Source: Toxonevra muliebris (taxonomy: Eukaryota; Arthropoda; Insecta; Diptera; Pallopteridae). Taken from it: a stretch of 64,000 nt of DNA. The position numbers and the translations under genes were made by a program. The notes under the pieces are model-generated. The model worked only from the letters and a program-made list of their open reading frames with translations, ran no database searches and was not told the DNA's origin. This document shows, piece by piece, positions 23,888-35,588 of this stretch (position 1 is the first letter of the stretch; each line of letters begins with the position of its first letter). The stretch lies in assembly GCA_963691655.1 (NCBI GenBank), contig OY829329.1, positions 14,460,708 to 14,524,707 of the forward strand, read 5' to 3'.

Positions 23888-25480
23888 CGTCTTCGTCTGC
23901 TGGTTAATTTTCATAACTTTCTTATATTCACTATCAATATGAAGTGTATGAGAATTATAAGACAGTGTACACATATTGGCTGGTAATGGCAAAACCACCA
24001 AGCCGATAAAAAATTGCCACATCGCCGTTCGGAATCGGCTTTAAACTGTAGGTCCAACTATGTGGTATCACAATGGGCCGTTCAGGCCTAAGTGTGTCTC
24101 TCGACAGCCACTCCAACCTAACCTAACCTAAGTCCTTTCTCACTTCCGACCGAGAACTAAAAAGTTCATCGGTTGGTCTCAAATGAGCAAAGACTTGTTT
24201 TGAGCTGATTTCGATGAACGGGAAGTCAGCCACTTCTTGATTACCCGAACTTTCTACCGCTATCAAGGAAAGTGTGAAAAATTCTTCGGAAGCTTTCGAA
24301 TGCCTGAAGCCTTTCTCACTTTCGACCGAGATCTAAAAAGTTCATCGGTTGGTCTCGAATGAGCAAAGTTTTGCTTTGAATTAGCAGGATTAACAGGAAC
24401 TTACTTTGACCTGGTTTCGATGAACGAGAAGTCCATTTGTCTTCTTGGTTTCGTGTATAAAATTTTAGCTTCTGTTCAAAGCCTGGAAAGTTCATCGAAT
24501 GAGCCTAGCCTTGCTCTGAACTGATTCCGATGAACGAGAAGTTAGTCAGTCAGTTTTCTTGATTTCTTAATCTTTCTATCGCTACCGGCCAACGACTGTC
24601 AAATTTTTCGGAAGTATTCGAATGCTTAAAGCCTCACTCGCTCTGACTGAGGAGTCAATAGTTCATCGGACGGTCTCGAATTTGTAAGGCTATTCTCTGA
24701 CTTGATTTCGACGATATAGAAGTCAATCTTTTTAGTTCTCTGAACTTTCTACCGCTACGGACCAATATTTGCAAAGTTGTGTGAAAGGTTTTGAATGCGT
24801 TAAGAACTCGACGGTTTTGAACAAAAAGTCAAAAGTTCATCGGACGGTCTCGAATGACTAAAGCCATGCTCCGAACTGATTCCGATGGACGAGAACTCAG
24901 TCGCTTCATGATCAACTGAACTTTTTATCGCTAGCAGCCAAAGACTGAAAAGTTCTTCGGAAGGTTTCGATTGCCTACAGCCATTCTCACTTCCTAACGA
25001 AAACTAAAAAGTTCATCGGAAGATCTCGAATTGATGAACGGAAAAGTCAGTCACTTCTTGATTTCCCGAAATTTCTGCAGCTATCGGCTAACGATTGACA
25101 AATTCTTCGGAACCTTTGGAATGAGTAAAACTTTGTCGAGCTAAATCTTGAATTAGTAGCAAGACTTTGCTCTGACCTGAATTCGATGAAAAATAAGCTA
25201 GTTAGTCTTTTTGATTACCAGAGCTATTTATAGCTACCGATTAAGGACTGAAAAGTTTACCGGAGTGATTTGAATGTGTAAAATTTTTCTCGTGTCTGAC
25301 CGATAATTAAAAAGTTCTCCGGACGTTCCTGAACGAGCAACATTTTACTCTGACCTGATTTCGACAAAGCGAAACCTAACTTTAACCAATTTCTGCTCGT
25401 GATTCAGTCAGTCTTTGGCGACTTTTTGAACTTCCTTCGTAAACGTTCGAATGACCGAGGTCTCGTTCCCCAGTGGGATA

Positions 25481-26557
25481 GCCGCTGTTAACTAATCTAA
25501 TGCATTTAATGAAGCAGAAATATGCACTTCTAATGACTGTCGATATGACAGCAATTAAACTCATTCAAAAAAATCTTTGGAAAATCACGCAACAAAATCG
25601 ACAGATTTCTACTCAAGTAGAAAATACAAAATTTCAAATGTTTCTTTCTCTTTTAAAGTATTTTATGTGTGTACTTTATTTACTAACTCATTCCTTGCCG
25701 CGTTCGGTTGGCGTTTCCACTTCATCGTCTTTGGTAATTGTTTTTCGTATTTATCTTTTGTATTTAGTTTTTAATTCGCTTCGTTCGTTAATGTCTCGCT
25801 CGTTTGTTCGTTGAAGCTAGCGGAGCTCAAGCTGAAGCTCTGCTGCTGTGTATGTATTTTTCTACAGGATTTAAACGGAATCTTGTAATTTACGTTTTAT
25901 TTTCTAATTGCTTTTAGATTCGACGTCATTACGTTTACATTTTAAATAAAACAAAAATAAAAAGAGAAGAAAAAAAAATCACAAAAGGGAATAATAAATT
26001 TAAAAAAAAGGAAGAGAGCAAAATTGAGCAGAAAGCAATGAAGTTGAAAGATTCTTGCTATTTAGTGAAATCATTTTGAGTTAAATGTCAGTTAAATTGT
26101 ACATAAATTTAGATAAGTTCTGCTTCTAACTCGAGTATTTAAAATTGATTTTTTTTTTTCTAATTTTTTTTTTAATTCTATTTGGAAACTAAAATTATAA
26201 ACCATTAACCAGAATTTATATATTTTTTTAGTGTTTTTTCTTTAGGCAATTTTTTCGAAAACTTTGCAATATCAAAACAAAACTGCTTCCATAAATTCCA
26301 TATGGGAATGTGTATTTTTGTACCAAAAAATCATGCTCCTCTCTTTACATGCACACACACTTAAAAATAACAACAACCAAACACTAAAACTCCACAACAA
26401 CATTGAGAATTTTTTTAATTTTCTAAACACGTACACAAAACATAAAGAAAACACGAGGAAGCTTTAAAAGAAAAAGAGCAGCATACGCTCATCACTTATA
26501 CGCACACTTAAGCACATTCTCACACTCACACTTTTATGCATATACAAACACACACAC

Positions 26558-26600
<43 letters not shown>

Positions 26601-26958
26601 ATTAGTGTTACACACTTATACGCATAAAGTGTCGCAAAACGAGTCTGCACCGGTAATGGCTAAAATCTAAGGCAGATTTCTTTTTACAATTTCCGTAGAA
26701 CGCGCGCGTTGCTTGAATATTTTGCGAGTTTTTTAAGAGTTTTTTTTTTTTTTTTGAGGAAAATTGTCATAAATTTAAAGTTTTTTATATTCATGTTAAA
26801 TTATTTGGAAAATTTCTATACTTTTATATAATATTATTTCCGATAGTTGATAAATGTGCAGCGGTATTTAATAGGAACAGATTTTATGATGTTCAATTTG
26901 TTATCTCAGCGTGAATGTTTGAAGAAAATCGAAATTGTTCTATACTTTTTTTCAGTGT
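25481..26958. other. Spacer between the inverted arrays
   Basis: A+T-rich with a long CT microsatellite at about 26558-26597 and poly(T) runs. The frame at 25500-25814 is not supported as a gene. Nothing else is recognisable. Confidence 0.55.
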
Positions 26959-26959
26959 A

Positions 26960-29000
26960 ACTGCTGAAGGCAAGCTCGTGATTGGAAAGTTTTAAAGTTT
27001 ACTAATGAGACTCCAACGAGCCTTTCTGTCTTCGGTCGCTAGTAGTAGAAAGTTCAGAAAATTCAAAACTGACTTACTTCTCGTGAAAATCATTCGAGAC
27101 ATTCGAAAGAACTTTTTAAGTCCCTAAACGGTAATCATGAAGCTGATCGACTTCTCGTCCGTCGAGGAATGGAAAGGATTAACTCGTCTCTACTATTTGC
27201 CTTGTTCATCTGACAGAATGACTGGAAGTTCAGTGAACCAAGTGAACAGTTTAAAGGAAGGCCTACGTTGGTAGCTGTGGAAAATCACTTCTCGTTCATC
27301 GAAACCCGTTTAGAGCAAGTATATATTCATGTGAGATCTTCTGGTTCGCAACCAAGAAACTGGCTGATTTCTTATCCACCGAGGAGAGAAAGCGTTAATT
27401 ATTTTCTTCGATTTGACCTGTTCATATATCAAAAAACAGCTGAAAGTTCAGTGGAACAACTGTTTAGGCCTACATTGGTAGCGGTAGAAAATCCAAGGAA
27501 TCAAGAAAACTGGCTCACTTCTCGTACATCGAAATCCATTTACAGCAAGTATTGCTCACTCTAGAACTTCCGACGATCAGTGAACCAAAAAGACTGAGGG
27601 AACTCGAGTCCTTAGAAATCCGATCAGAAGAAGACATTGCTCATTTAAAACCTTCGAAAGAATTTTTCTATTGCCAAACGGTAGAAAGCTCAGGAGATCA
27701 AAAAGACTGACTAAGACCATTCGCGACCTCTTGAAGAATTTTGAATTTTTCAGTTTTTTTTTGTTTAGTAGTGATTAAAAGTTCAAAGAATCAAAAAGAC
27801 TAGTGGACTACTCTTCTATCGGAATCAATTCACGGCAAAGCCTTGCTCATTGAAAACTTTCCGATTAACTTTTCAGTTCTTGATCAGTTACAGTAAACGG
27901 TTTATGAAACTATCTACCGAAACCAGTTTAGACAAACTTGCTCGTTCGAGATCTTCATATGAGCTTTTGAGTACTAGGTCGGTAGTGGTAGAAAATTCAG
28001 TGAACCAAAAAGACTTAGGGAGTTCTTGTCCATGGAAATTCAATAAAAAAGAAAACTTAGGTTAGGTTGGAGTCGCTGTCGAGAGACACACTTAGGCCTA
28101 AACGACCCATTGTGATACCACAGTTTAACGCCGATTCCAATTTTTTATACGGTTTTGCCATTACCAACCAATGTGTGTACTTGTACACTATCTTATAATT
28201 CTCATACACTTCATATTGATAGTGAATATAAGAAAGTTATGAAAATTAACCACCAGACGAAGACGGGAATCGAACCCCAATCTCCCAGATGAAAGTCTAG
28301 TGCACTACCCTACTAGACAATTGAGGTCGTCTAAAAAAAAAAATTAACTCGTTCAAAATCTTCGGAAGAATTTGCCTATTCGAGAATAGGAAAACTGACC
28401 AATACCTTACGAGTTCTTTCGGAGAACTTGCCATTCTTCAATTCATTGGTCAGTAGCGGTTAGAAATCAGAGAACCAAGAAGACTGATTGACTACTTTTC
28501 CATCGGAAACTATTCACAGCAGGGCCTTGCACATTGAAGACTTTCCGAACAAATTTTCTATCCGGTTGCGGTAAAAAGTTCATGAAATCATCCATCGAAA
28601 TCATTTTAGACAGCTGTACTCATTCGAGACATTTTCAGTCCTAGCTGTTCAGTTCTATGTCTTTCAGTTCAGTCTTTTGAGAAGGAATCAAGGGGAGACC
28701 GACTGAATTCTCATTCACCGAAAAGAAACCGGATTGACCGTCTCCTTTAACTGCTGCTCTTTAGTTGGGAGCCAAAGACAAAAACGGGTTCTTATTAATC
28801 TTGAACTATGACCTCCCCATTTTTAAAAAAAGAGTAAAAAGTTTAGAAAGTTCACAAAATCAAGAAGGATAACAGACTTCTCGTCTCATGTCTGCTCAAT
28901 CTAGGCTTTCCAAAGAACTATTCAGTCCTTGATCGGTTAGCCATAGATTGAGAGAATAAAGATCGATGGACTTCTCGTTTATTGAAATTACCTCATTTGG
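26960..29000 (-). repeat. ~175-bp satellite-like array, arm 2 (inverted)
   Basis: Carries the words of arm 1 in reverse complement: ACTTCTCGTTCATCGAAA (27282), CATTCGAGAC, GGTAGAAAGTTCAG and variants, AATCAAGAAGACTGA. Units are strongly diverged and partly scrambled. A SINE lies inside on the minus strand (28057-28331). Open frames at 27268-27564 and 27850-28065 arise from the repeat. Confidence 0.8.
28057..28331 (-). mobile_element. tRNA-derived SINE, second copy
   Basis: Minus-strand copy of the SINE at 23822. The tail is at the left (GGTTAGGTTGGAGT), followed inwards by CGCTGTCGAGAGACACACTT and CATTGTGATACCACA. The tRNA-like head is at the right, with the B-box complement GGAATCGAACC at about 28267 (G-to-A-type changes give GGTTCGATTCC on the minus strand) and AGTGCACTA near 28298. 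Relative to copy 1 it lacks about 35 bp in the middle and its A box is altered (TTGTCTAGTAGG). No clean target duplication is visible, because the right flank is poly(A). Confidence 0.88.
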
Positions 29001-29605
29001 AAACTTCTATCTTTCAGTCTTAAAATTGAAGTTACGCCTTTGTGGACGCAGAATCACAGATTTTTTTCCCAGACGCTCTGATCATTTAGGGGTCGATGAG
29101 TTAGTTTGAAAACCTACCGTCAACTGTGGGACCATAAGTTCTAAACTGAAAATTTTCATTAGTGGAAACAATTTTCCATAATTCTTTTCCAGAAAATTTA
29201 TCAACAAAAGTGGATCTGACCAAGACCGCGGAAAATAAAAACCAATTTATTCTAGCTCTTTTTGACAGTTTGGAAGTACGAACAAGTGCTTTGGGCAGAT
29301 ATCACAAACCGATTCGATATCGGCAGCATTTGTACTGTATCCGAATATTTTTTCTCTTAGTTGAGGCAAATATGGTAGTATCGATGAAGTTGAGCTCGCT
29401 GTAGTTATTTTCCATCTGAATAAAATTCAACAGTTCAGAGATAAAAAATTTAGGCTGGGAACTCACCACCATATCTGAAACTGAAATTCCACTACTGAAA
29501 GATTCAGGTTACAGTGAAAGTTTCTCATAATTTTAGTTTTTTTCGAAAATCATTCATAGACACATCATGGGTGTTGACAGCACTAGAGGATCCAGCGATT
29601 TCTTC
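29001..29605. other. Unassigned DNA
   Basis: An open frame at 29162-29404 has no recognisable domain. Nothing else is seen. Confidence 0.4.
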
Positions 29606-29735
29606 TAAGGAAAGGGAGAGATGGGGGGATTTATATTTTCGTTCCCAAAAAGTTTTTTTTTCACTCATAACCTACTATCGAAATGTATGAAAATTTTATT
29701 GGTAAGGAGGGAGGGGATGGGGGGGGGGGGAGAAA
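29606..29735 (+). repeat. Dispersed repeat with G-tracts (copy 2)
   Basis: Same block order as 4836-4960: a G-rich start, a long T-run, CACTCATAACCTACTATC, AAATGTATGAAAATTTTATTGG, then GGAGGGAGGGGATGGGGG. The final G-run (29719-29731) is longer than in copy 1. Confidence 0.6.
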
Positions 29736-30205
29736 AATTGTGTCACCATTGAACTCTGCTTGACTTTTAATCAACCAATTTTGTTAACTTTGGACGAATT
29801 CCCCAGAGATGGCGCCATAAATCACTTATATTCATAAGAACACAGCCTCGCTCTTTCGAAAGTCTGAAGTTTTTTTCTTTTTATTTCATCTTACTTAAGT
29901 ATGCAAGCAAATTACTGTCAAGTTTTCTGAAAAAAAAAACAATATTCGTAAATTTTGTTAGTACCTACATTTTCCAAAAACAAAACATCATATTATCATT
30001 AAATACAAGTATAATATCTATTTGTTTATATATTGTATTATACTATTATACCAGCATTAGTGACGTTAGTGGCTTCAAGAGATTAAGAACACAATGCACT
30101 TGAACTGCTAAAACAGTAAAGTACCATAATTTTCATGTGTCAACCAAAAAAAAAATAAATATCTGTGGCCTTGTCACATGTTATACTTCCGTCATAGTAC
30201 ATTGT
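29736..30205. other. AT-rich DNA without a gene
   Basis: Nothing recognised. Confidence 0.45.
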
Positions 30206-30312
30206 TGAATGTTTCTGCTGCTGTTATTGTTAGTGCTCCTGCTGTTGTTGGTGCTCCTGTTATTGTTAGTGCTCCCGCTGTTGTCGTTGTTGTTGTTGCT
30301 ATTACTGCTGTT
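30206..30312. repeat. 18-bp tandem repeat (GTGCTCCTGCTGTTGTTG)
   Basis: About four imperfect copies followed by a GTT/GCT trinucleotide run. Read on the minus strand it would encode Ala/Thr/Gly-rich repeats, but no longer gene context supports that. Confidence 0.75.
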
Positions 30313-31359
30313 AGGAAGAATTTATTTGTCAACAACATATTTCCGGTATGAACGAGACGAATACATAGCAGCAAGTGCACTAGATACTTACCGGGGTATA
30401 CATAAAAGACACAGCGAGACAAACAGATAAATAGACAGACAGCGAGCGAGCAAGCCAAGCGAGTGAATAAGCGAAAATGGAAGGCCACACAATGCAGGGC
30501 ATGCATGATTACACATATTTCATTTCACACATGCACTTCAAGTGTCCGACACACGGAGATAGAGAGTTATATACATAGGTACACGCATACATACATACAT
30601 TTGCACTCAAAAGTTCATCCTAACATTGCATACCTACACACATGCATGCATATGTAGGTATGTGTGCTCAGCTCCCTCTCTCTCTCTCTCTCTATCTCTC
30701 ACTCACATTTTTTCTCTCTATGTAATATGTGTATGTATGTGTATCTGTGTGTTGTTGTCTCTAATTTGTAACCGCGTCGTTTGTTTGCTGTTTCCTCTCA
30801 TGTGACATTTTATGTGATTTTTGTGTTTTAAGTTTTTTTATTTTTGTTTTTCAGTTGCTGCAGCAGCAGTATTAATTTTACATACAATGTCGTCGTCGTT
30901 GTCGTCATTGTTCTTCTTATAACTATTGTTGTTGTTGTTGGACACATCTTTGTCATTGTAAATTACTGAAATTGTTGTCATCGTGTGAAATAGCTACAAA
31001 TAAAAAGAGAATTGGATAGAAAGAGAGAGCGAGAGAGAGAGAGAGTGTGAGAGCGGGCAAAATGTTCCTGTGGGAGAGTATAAAAGAAAATATGTACATA
31101 TCTACATACATTTGAGTTTGCCGTTAATTTACACACATCGTTTACTATGTCTTCATGTTTTCACTTCAGGAAATTTCGCTTAAAGTTTGTGTAAAATTCA
31201 ACTAAATATTCAAATTATCTAGTGGAAAAACTCCAGAAGTACCACAACTTTAATGAAATATCAAATAATTTGTGATCACTTATAAAGCACTTCAAAATTT
31301 TATTTTCTTTAAATTCAAAATCTTGCTTTTATTCACCCTTGTAAATTCCAAGCCCTTGC
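30313..31359. other. Microsatellite-rich intergenic DNA
   Basis: CATA/TACA-rich sequence at 30550-30660, CT tract 30671-30694, TATG repeats 30722-30750, GTT/CAG repeats near 30845-30945 and GA tract 31020-31050. No gene is seen. Confidence 0.5.
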
Positions 31360-32190
31360 GACTCGGTCCTACTAGTTGGTTGCAGCAAAGATACGCACAC
31401 GCTTCTGTGTAGCCACTGAGAAAACTGAATATCGAAAATCTACAAACACAAGAGAAACTCGAAATTTTCGACACTCGACTCTCTCTCACACTTTCTCATC
31501 TAACGCAAAACACCGTTTTACTCAACTTGATGTCCAGTGTGGCCAACTTTTATTTTTCAAAATCCGCTAAAACGAAGAATAAAACGCGTATTTTCTTTAA
31601 CAAACCGTTAAATTTTTTCCCCTAGTCAATGAAAATTCCTTCGATTTTTCGAAGATTTAAATTGAAAAAACGAGCTGAGTGCTAAATCACTTTTTTTCCG
31701 CGTGAGTTGGCCACACTGTTGATGCCTGTAAATATGTGTCTATGTATATGTGAGTGCAGAGAAGACATATCTCTCGCTCTATGCGTATAACTGCCGAAGA
31801 GTGTAGTGATGTTTCCGAAGCTAAAAACCTCAGTTTAGCGAACCATTTTGCAGTCAATTGAGCAGCGAGCTGGTGTAGAGCTATATAAAGAGTTGAAGTG
31901 GGAGGAGCCACGTCTTTTCTCACTCTCTTTCAGAGAGACTGAAAAACGAGAGAACGATTATATCGCAATGTTTGGTGATAGGAATGAGGTTAGATAATTC
32001 TTTGAAAATTCAAGACGCCTAAAAAACAAGGTGAAGACAAGATTTTTTCGGTATAATGAGTTTACGAGAGGAATATTTTTCTTAGCTTCTTTTCTGATGC
32101 TAATTTCAGTATCTCTACCACTGAGAACGTTATCCTGAAAACCCCAATCGCGGACGATATTGACATACCGTCTCCCAGTTATGAATCAAA
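31360..32190 (+). mobile_element. RTE-clade LINE fragment (copy 2), interrupted by a hAT MITE
   Basis: Frames give LVVAAKIRTRFCVATEKTEY (31370-31430), the junction after the endonuclease; FDTRLSLTLSHLTQNTVL near 31465-31520; then, after a 184-bp insertion, SRSMR-like and TAEEC sequence near 31770-31805; then MFGDRNEVRxFFENSRRLKN near 31968-32030; and TLKTPIADDIDIPSPSYES-like sequence near 32130-32185. These follow the same order as in the copy at 49530-50260. The reverse transcriptase proper is absent, and stops occur throughout. Confidence 0.78.
31535..31718. mobile_element. hAT-like MITE, 184 bp, with 8-bp target duplication
   Basis: Perfect 14-bp terminal inverted repeats: CAGTGTGGCCAACT at 31535-31548 and its complement AGTTGGCCACACTG at 31705-31718. 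Flanks are TTGATGTC (31527-31534) and TTGATGCC (31719-31726), a 7/8 match to an 8-bp target duplication, the hAT hallmark. The interior is A+T-rich with no frame. It interrupts an RTE LINE fragment, so it is younger than that LINE. Confidence 0.9.
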
Positions 32191-32429
32191 AAAAATTTTA
32201 AATTCCTTTCCTTTGGCAATTTTTGGATCTGCTAGTGGTCTGAACAAAATTCTGTACTAAATATTGGTCCATGAAAATTTTGCCATGACAACATCTGAAC
32301 ATCAAGGCATCGCTAATAAATTCCTTTTTATGGTTTTGGAATTTATTACAATTTTAAAAAAATAAGAGTCTAAGGAGGAACAGCGGAAGACATAAAATGT
32401 TTCTGTGATGGCCCAGAGTTGGCTAAAGA
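32191..32429. other. Unassigned DNA
   Basis: No signal beyond a stretch (32380-32429) that reappears in diverged form near 36050-36100. Confidence 0.4.
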
Positions 32430-33815
32430 TTGGAGCCTAGCTATAAACTAGGCCAATAATCAGTCCAATTTTAAAATAAGAACCAGACCTAAACTCAAAT
32501 AAAAAGATGAGCCGAAAGTGGATCAAAAAAGCAGTTCAAAAATCAGACCAAAAATCAAATTCATATTGAAAAGAAAAATCAGATTAGAAGCCAGTCAAAA
32601 ACCGTCTTAAATATCTTAAGAAAAATTTAGACTAAAGTTCAGATAAAAATCCAGATCATACCAGAATTAGAATCAGGTGAAAAAGCAAAACAAAATCAGC
32701 TTAAAATTTAGACCAAGTTCAGACCAAAATTTAAACATTTTAGACCAAACTTCAGACTAATATTTAGACCAAAGCTCAGACCAATATTCAGACCAAAATT
32801 TTGACAAAAATTTAGGCCAAACTTTTGACCCAAATTTAGGCATAATTCCAGACCAAAAGTCAATACAGAAATCAGGTAATTAATCAGACCAAAACCAGTT
32901 CAAAGTTCAAGCCAAACCTTAAACCAAAAATAGGCTAACAATCCGATCGAAGTTCAGACCAAAATCCTAAACTTATGCCACAACAAATATATGAAAAGCC
33001 TGGCCAAACCCAACTCTAACTACTATTTGAACCAAAATCTAAACATTTTGGACCAAACTTCGGACCACCATTCAGACTAAAGTCCAAACTAAATTTCTGA
33101 CCAAAATTTATACGAGAAATATTAGATGAAAATCAAATTCTTCTTCTGTGGGAACCAAATTTGTATACGAGTGGAAGGGATCTACAGTTTTATGCCGAGC
33201 TCGAACGGCAAAATGAAACGCTTTTTCTTATGCAATTTTTGCTCTTGAAGGTTTGACCATTGATAACAAAAAGGGGGAGGGGGGTGGGGGTGCCGTATAC
33301 AAAAGTTTAATTTTCTGTTTTTAACTGTGCCAAGAATTGAACCCGAGCACCCAGCATAGCAGCCCAGCACACGAACTACTCAGATGAAAAGCATACTAAA
33401 TTTTACACCAAAATCCAAACCGAAGACCAAAACAAAAATCAGACCAAAAAATAGATCAAACTTTGGACCAAGAGCAGATCAAAACTTTGGTGAAAATCGG
33501 ATTTAAAACAAGCCTTAAATGGGCGTAAATTTAGATCAAAATTCACTTATAAAGTGAGATAAAGCAGACCAGAACTTTAACTAAAATTCAGATGAAAACA
33601 AAACTAAAAAACACAGCAAGGACCAGATAAAAAGGCAGACCAAAAACAGTTTAAAATTCGAAACAATCCTTAAATCGAAAGCAGACTAAAAACAGTACAA
33701 GAGTAAGCTTTAGTTCAGATAAAATAGCAGACCTTTTCCGGTATAAAGCCAGCCTAAGCTGAGAGTAAAATTCAGGCAAAAATCTGTCTCACTTTGTTTT
33801 TGTCCGAATTCGATA
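32430..33815. repeat. Degenerate CAGACCAAAATT-type minisatellite
   Basis: About 1.4 kb of ~15-16-bp words (TTCAGACCAAAATT, TTTAGACCAAAC, AAATCAGACCAAA). It is interrupted near 33150-33390 by non-repeat sequence that includes a G-rich run at 33270-33291. The initial block 32380-32600 is copied in diverged form at 35690-35865 and 36040-36240. Confidence 0.8.
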
Positions 33816-33819
33816 CTCC

Positions 33820-34195
33820 GGAAATTGAAGGGACTTCAAGTGACTCTAATTGACTTCAAATCTCAATTGGCTCTAAGTGAATTCAAATGACTCCAATTGA
33901 ATTTAAATTCGAATTGATTCCAGTTGGCTACAAGTGACTTCAACTGACTTCAAGTGGCTCCAATTGACTTCAAGTGGCTCCAATTGACTTCAAGTGGCTC
34001 CAATTGACTTCAAGTGGCTCCAATTGACTTCAATTCACTTCAATTTACTCTAAGTGACTTCAAGTGGCTCCAATTGACTTCAAATGACTCCAATTGACTT
34101 CAAATACTGTGACTTCAATTGACTTCAATTTACTCTAAGTGACTTCAAGTGACTTCAATTGACTTCAAACCCCCAATTGACTCCAAGTGACTTCA
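33820..34195. repeat. 20-bp tandem repeat (GACTTCAAGTGGCTCCAATT)
   Basis: About 18 copies. Those between 33936 and 34030 are identical, while the outer ones vary (TTCAATTTACTCTAAGTGA). Homogeneous centre and diverged edges suggest recent expansion or slippage of the middle. Confidence 0.92.
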
Positions 34196-35588
34196 AAACA
34201 GTCATGATTTTAAAATCATAAGATTTACATTCCCATGACTTCAAAAAAAGATTGCATTCCCCTGATTCCAAAAAAATACTTCTAACTGCATTTTTTTATT
34301 CTGTAGTCAAATATGTTATTGAGTAACTGCAATCAAAAACTATTCTTTTCTGACTACTCTCAATTGATTGCATTCTTTTTACAGCTCTGATTTGGAAATA
34401 TTTTATGTTGTAATTCTTTTAAACCTACGCCCTAAAAGTATGCAATAACATATATACTATGAATTGAACTAACTTAGTACAGTGTTATTCATTTCAATAC
34501 ACATATATTTTTGTTTAGGTAATGAGGAATTTTATAGTTTCACAGTTAATCTTAAGTTTCAAAAACTAGCAACTACTTTAGCTTAGCTTTAAATCAATAA
34601 AATTATAATATATAAATAATAAACAATTCGAAAATGCACCAAACAACACACAACGTCATTTGCAATAGTAAAATAATTATTTGTGCAACTGCGGCATGCG
34701 GTTGTTAACCCGAGCCGAGATAAAGTAAATGTCCATTGCCATTCAAGTACTGATACTTTTGAGTCATTAAATTGAAAAAGTTTAAAGAAGTAGTGGCACA
34801 TAGAAAACCAGCATGAAACCAGAAGAAGGCAGACAAAGAAGGCGAAATTAAGCTAAGCACAAATTTACGCTTACGTTGACTAATTGACAGGTGGCATTAT
34901 TATTGGTTGGCAAAGGATTATTCATTGTTTATACTCTACCCTGAGGTTAGCTATGTATTTAGACAATGACAAATGAGTACAATGGATCAGTGGATATACA
35001 CACACACACACACACACACAAATATACATAGACAGTTTATTCAGTTGTGAATTTTTGGTTTCCAGATGATTTATAATTAAATTGAAGTAGAAATATTTTT
35101 AACTATGTGAAAAAGTTTGATGGTTTGTTTCAAATAATATTCTATAATTAAAGTTGAACAAGTTCTTGAAATTTTTTCGCTATCATTTCACATAATTATT
35201 TTAGATGTGGCTTTGGAAATATAATTTAGAAGAAAAAAAAAATACATAAAACCTTGATTTCTTTTTACAAAAATCAAAACTATCTACTGAAAATTACTTA
35301 CATATGCGCATTTTTATTACACTTTGCTCTCTCTTATATTATTTTGGTTTGGTGTTTTGAATGTTAAAACTGAAATGAAACTTGAAATGTACATCATTAC
35401 TTTGCTCTAATATATATGGACGTGTGGCATTTGTGTATGTGGCACTATAAAATCTTCTCATCTGCACATAAAAGCTTACACTCCAAATACACTGTAACGT
35501 CATACACACATACCAAGTGGGAAAATTTAGTGTGCTTTCTCTTTGCTGTGCATCTTATGCTCATCTTTTTTTTGTTTGATGCCCGATT
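34196..35588. other. AT-rich DNA without a gene
   Basis: CA tract at 35000-35019. No gene or transposon recognised. Confidence 0.5.

Larger units (their letters stand above)
23822..24132 (+). mobile_element. tRNA-derived SINE with LINE-like 3' end
   Basis: The 5' part looks like a tRNA gene: A box TAGCCTAGTGG (23834-23844) and B box GGTTCGATTCC (23877-23887), spaced as in tRNA genes, so transcription by RNA polymerase III is expected in an intact copy. The middle is A+T-rich and unrelated to tRNA. The last ~75 bp (GGTATCACAATGGGCC ... CCACTCCAACCTAACCTA) match the 3' end of the I-clade LINE at 7491-8385 and finish with an AACCT tail instead of poly(A). TCCTTTCTCA is duplicated at 23812-23821 and 24133-24142, a 10-bp target duplication. 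A second copy lies at 28057-28331. Confidence 0.93.
23600..25480 (+). repeat. ~175-bp satellite-like array, arm 1
   Basis: Degenerate tandem units with the word order CGATGAACGAGAAGTCAGTC, TTGATTACCCGAACTTTCTA, CCGCTATC, GAAAAGTTCTTCGGAAGGTT, TTTCTCACTTCCGACCGAG, AGTTCATCGG, GGTCTCGAATGAGCAAAG. The GATGAACGAGAAGTCAGT word recurs at about 24210, 24419, 24530, 24709, 24885, 25035, 25185 and 25361. The same words occur on the opposite strand at 26960-29000, so the two arrays form a large, diverged inverted repeat around a ~1.5-kb spacer. A SINE is inserted at 23822. No coding frame survives. Confidence 0.85.

Noticed and set aside
23822..23895. A functional tRNA gene
   Set aside because: A and B boxes are present but the sequence continues into a SINE body with LINE-like tail, and the tRNA fold is degenerate.
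33820..34195. CRISPR array
   Set aside because: Units are directly adjacent with no unique spacers, and the DNA is eukaryotic.
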